NCBI GenBank assembly: GCA_012964265.1
Contig: DTUH01000225.1
Coordinates: 1 to 8,700, forward strand
Source: Candidatus Lambdaproteobacteria bacterium
GTDB lineage: Bacteria > SAR324 > NAC60-12
Length of the DNA stretch: 8,700 bases
Reading direction: 5' to 3'
Part shown: in pieces, positions 6,444 through 8,700 of the stretch
How positions within the stretch are numbered: the first letter of the stretch is position 1
Layout of the letters: every line of letters begins with the position of its first letter
Translations under genes and position numbers: made by a program
Notes under the pieces: model-generated
What the model was told of the DNA's origin: nothing
What the model saw: only the letters and a program-made list of their open reading frames with translations
Database searches by the model: none

Positions 6444-7691
6444 TCATTGCAAAATTTGACTCATATTTAGCATCGGCAGGAGAACCGCGAGGGCAATAAA
6501 ACCTACTGCACCACCGAGGACCAAAATCAAAGCCGGTTGCAAAAGCGTGGTTAATGCCTCAAGCAAGTTGTTTACTTCTTCCTGCATCCGTTCTGCCACT
6601 TTTTCCAGCAGTTCGTCCACCCGTGCAGCTTCCTCACCGATAGACACTACGTGGCGCACATATTCAGGAAAATAATCAATCCGGGCCATTGCAGCTGATA
6701 GTGGCACGCCTTTATTGTTTACATCAATAATCAGTTGATCCAGCTTGTTGATAAATATTTGATTTACGACCACGTGCTTTGATATTTCAAGAGCAGTTTT
6801 TAAATCAACTCCGCTTTTAAGTAATGTGCCGAGTGTCTGACAGTATCGGGCAACCATAACTTTAGTCCTCAAGCGGCTAAGTAGCGGTAATTTAAGTTCA
6901 ATCCTGTCTTTCCATTCTCGACCCCGTTTGCTCCGGAAAAATGACGTTATTCCGACTACAATTCCGGAAATCACCAGCATCAGCAAAAACCAGTGATCCA
7001 CTACAAAATCACTGACTCCCATTAAAATACGGGTTGGCATAGGCAATGCTTCCTCCTTACTTTCAAAAATGCGCGTTATTTTCGGCACAATCGCTGTTAC
7101 CATGAAAATGACTACAGCCAAACCAAAAACCATCATGAATGCTGGATATATCAGCGCACCTTTTAGTTTGGAGCGCAAACGTTCCTGTGCTTCATAGTAG
7201 TCCGCAAGGCGGCTCATGATCACTCCCAGATTTCCTGCATTTTCTCCGGAACGTACCATACTGACGTACATATTGGGAAATACATGGGGGTGCATCCCCA
7301 TCGCTCCAGCCAGTGACCCGCCCTCCACCACCCGTCCACGTACATCCGAAAGAACGCTTTGAAATCCTGAATCCTCTGTTTGCGGAATAATCAGCTGAAA
7401 AGCCTTGTCATAAGGAATGGTGGCGTCCAGTAAAACTTCCAACTGACGTGTGAATTGTGTGAGTACTTTGCCTGAAACACCATGCTGAAAAGAAAATTTC
7501 GGTAGTTTAATTTTACCTGTTTTTTCGCCTGCGGAAATTTTTACACGGGTAAAACGACTGCTCCGGATTTCTTTGGGAAAAAGGTCTTTACTTCGCAAAT
7601 ACTGGCGCACTTCAGACTCCGAAGCGGCATCTTTAGTGCCCTTATGTAATGTGCCTTCACCATCGAATGCCTGGTAGTTGTAAATTGGCAT
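6444..7691 (-). CDS. gspF: Type II secretion / type IV pilus inner-membrane platform protein (GspF/PilC family)
   Basis: The polytopic platform protein that couples the cytoplasmic assembly ATPase to pilin or pseudopilin insertion. The 415 aa (family ~400) begin with the typical MPIYNYQAFDGEGTLHKGT. They contain two repeated T2SSF domains, about 72-195 and 275-400. Conserved features include LTQFTRQLEVLLDATIPYDKAF (residues ~85-107), SGENAGNLG, YPAFMM, RYCQTLGTLLKSGVDLKTAL and SIGEEAARVDELL. Membrane segments lie at about 178-205, 235-253 and 383-411. Sequence alone does not separate GspF from PilC; no ATPase, pilin or secretin gene is in view. It is convergent with rseP, last of a minus-strand block, and 6 bases after the 187-aa gene. 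No Shine-Dalgarno is seen. Confidence 0.92.
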   Translation of the reverse strand: MPIYNYQAFDGEGTLHKGTKDAASESEVRQYLRSKDLFPKEIRSSRFTRVKISAGEKTGKIKLPKFSFQHGVSGKVLTQFTRQLEVLLDATIPYDKAFQLIIPQTEDSGFQSVLSDVRGRVVEGGSLAGAMGMHPHVFPNMYVSMVRSGENAGNLGVIMSRLADYYEAQERLRSKLKGALIYPAFMMVFGLAVVIFMVTAIVPKITRIFESKEEALPMPTRILMGVSDFVVDHWFLLMLVISGIVVGITSFFRSKRGREWKDRIELKLPLLSRLRTKVMVARYCQTLGTLLKSGVDLKTALEISKHVVVNQIFINKLDQLIIDVNNKGVPLSAAMARIDYFPEYVRHVVSIGEEAARVDELLEKVAERMQEEVNNLLEALTTLLQPALILVLGGAVGFIALAVLLPMLNMSQILQ

Positions 7692-7697
7692 TTTCAG

Positions 7698-8261
7698 CTA
7701 TTGTTTTAAAAATTTCTCCAGCGTCCCTTTAACTTTTTGCAGGGAATCAGCGTCACCAGGATTTACACGAGCCTTTGAGGAACGCACATTCCATTGCCAT
7801 TGATTATCAGAATCGTCACTCATAACACCTTGCCGACCTCGTCCATCCGGCGCATATTCAGCTACAGCTAGCGCAAACCCCTGACCTGCGGTTTTTTCGC
7901 CCGCTTCCAGTACTACAGAAATAAACTCATATTGAGGTTTGTCAGGATCATCGGAAACTTGGCTGGCCTGAATTTGTTTTGCCGCGGTCATGGCCACACG
8001 TGCACGCTCCCGTGCGGTTCGTGCTTCCGGAGCAACAATGCGTACCTTCAAACGTGATCGAGTTGAACTGCTTTGATCTTCAATCAACAAAACTTGATAA
8101 GACGGAATCGTACTTTTTTTGGTAGAAGTATTGATTTTACGGTCTGCTAATTGGGTCAGCAATACCAGCAGCAGTGCGAGCAGGAATCCAATTCCTAGCA
8201 AACCCAAACGTTCCCACCTGTGTTTTAAAAAAGGCACAAATCGACGTAAACGCAACATCAT
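7698..8261 (-). CDS. Uncharacterised single-pass membrane protein, probably co-expressed with gspF
   Basis: I do not recognise this 187-aa protein with confidence. A basic N-terminus (RLRRF, KHRWER) is followed by one strong hydrophobic segment at about 19-39, then a soluble domain. This is a type II signal anchor with the C-terminus in the periplasm by the positive-inside rule. The domain has a core like YQVLLIEDQ...SRLKVRIV (55-76), an Ala/Arg-rich helix (PEARTARERARVAMTAAKQI, 78-97) and a strand FISVVLEAGEK. This alternating pattern looks like a compact alpha/beta fold. The start is one of two adjacent ATGs (8259-8261 or 8256-8258). Six bases separate it from gspF, so it may be a secretion or pilus accessory, but that rests only on context. 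Confidence 0.75.
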   Translation of the reverse strand: MMLRLRRFVPFLKHRWERLGLLGIGFLLALLLVLLTQLADRKINTSTKKSTIPSYQVLLIEDQSSSTRSRLKVRIVAPEARTARERARVAMTAAKQIQASQVSDDPDKPQYEFISVVLEAGEKTAGQGFALAVAEYAPDGRGRQGVMSDDSDNQWQWNVRSSKARVNPGDADSLQKVKGTLEKFLKQ

Positions 8262-8282
8262 CGGCGGAAAAAACGGAATGCT

Positions 8283-8700
8283 TCACGCAACAAGTAATAC
8301 CCCTGCAAGTGGCGAAAAAAAGATCACCCCAAGGCCGAAGGACAATGTCAGTGACGAAAAAACCCAGGCCATTGTGTTTTCATCACTCTGTCCGGATTCC
8401 AGGTTTTCGGATTCTTCTGAGGAGTCACTTTCAATATTTTCAACACCATGTGTCAACTCAGGAAGTTCCGCAATATCCATGACTGCCGGCGGCAATTTGG
8501 CAGAATCATCCTCATTCTCTTTGGCAACAAGATAAATGGAAGTGCACCAGGTATTTGTAGAATATAAAGTTGCCTCACATTTTGGATTTGGAATCGGCAA
8601 ATTGCTTAATGCCTTGTCAAGAGAGAGGACTAAATTATGAAGTTTTCTACAGGAAGTAGAACAACCTGTAGCATTTATTTTAACTTTATTTTTTCCTTTT
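8283..8700 (-). CDS. C-terminal part of an unrecognised acidic tail-anchored membrane protein (partial, runs off window)
   Basis: The frame is open from TGA 8283-8285 to the right edge of the window, with no in-frame ATG or GTG; TTG at 8600 is the only plausible internal start. I therefore read it as the 3' part of a longer gene. The visible ~138 residues contain five cysteines in a region with GCSTSC, NPKCEA and WCTS, suggesting disulphides outside the cytoplasm. Then comes a very acidic Ser/Glu/Asp-rich linker (ENEDDS through ESDSSEESENLES). The last ~29 residues form one hydrophobic helix (MAWVFSSLTL...SPLAGVLLVA) ending at the stop. It lies 21 bases before the 187-aa gene and is probably in the same operon. 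Function unknown. Confidence 0.6.
   Translation of the reverse strand, partial: KGKNKVKINATGCSTSCRKLHNLVLSLDKALSNLPIPNPKCEATLYSTNTWCTSIYLVAKENEDDSAKLPPAVMDIAELPELTHGVENIESDSSEESENLESGQSDENTMAWVFSSLTLSFGLGVIFFSPLAGVLLVA

Noticed and set aside
8119..8535. Plus-strand ORFs antisense to the 187-aa gene and the partial membrane protein
   Set aside because: The minus-strand frames have clear membrane segments, good spacing and operon context; the plus-strand products have no recognisable features.

Overview
The window is a stretch of bacterial chromosome made mostly of housekeeping genes (GC roughly mid-40s %). It suggests a Gram-negative bacterium: it has the order uppS-cdsA-dxr-rseP, the outer-membrane-linked site-2 protease RseP, and a type II secretion/type IV pilus platform protein (GspF/PilC). 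I cannot name the phylum. None of the eight starts I could examine has a Shine-Dalgarno-like GGAG, GAGG or AGGA in the preceding 20 bases, and the palindrome TCCGGA is heavily over-represented. Both may be lineage marks. A PVC/Verrucomicrobiota-like origin is only a guess.

Layout. Bases 1-262 are AT-rich. They hold a 12-bp perfect inverted repeat (63-74/95-106), with a T-run on the minus-strand side, and a short ORF (183-275) that resembles the C-terminal tail of malate synthase. folK (263-781, minus) is divergent from the plus-strand run. That run is rsmD (872-1429), a broken uppS locus (1526-2808), cdsA (2817-3644), dxr (3641-4921) and rseP (5003-6322). Convergent to it on the minus strand is a block ending in gspF/pilC (6444-7691). 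gspF is preceded by a 187-aa single-pass membrane protein (7698-8261) and by the C-terminal part of an unrecognised acidic, cysteine-containing, tail-anchored protein that runs off the right edge (8283 to beyond 8700).

How the genes work together. dxr makes MEP, a precursor of isoprenoids; UppS uses isoprenoid units to build undecaprenyl diphosphate, the lipid carrier for the cell wall. CdsA makes CDP-diacylglycerol for phospholipids, and RseP cleaves membrane proteins inside the bilayer. Together they form an envelope-biogenesis cluster. FolK (folate) and RsmD (16S rRNA methylation) are unrelated housekeeping enzymes alongside it.

The most striking feature is an exact 467-bp tandem duplication inside uppS (1557-2023 and 2024-2490, one mismatch). 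Because 467 is not a multiple of three, it splits an essential gene into a 197-aa fragment without the C-terminal signature and a 252-aa ORF without the first beta strand. Removing one copy restores a clean 271-aa UppS. This is either a recent, reversible mutation or an assembly artefact. I saw no CRISPR array, insertion sequence, tRNA, rRNA or defence system, and nothing that amounts to a clear new biological system.
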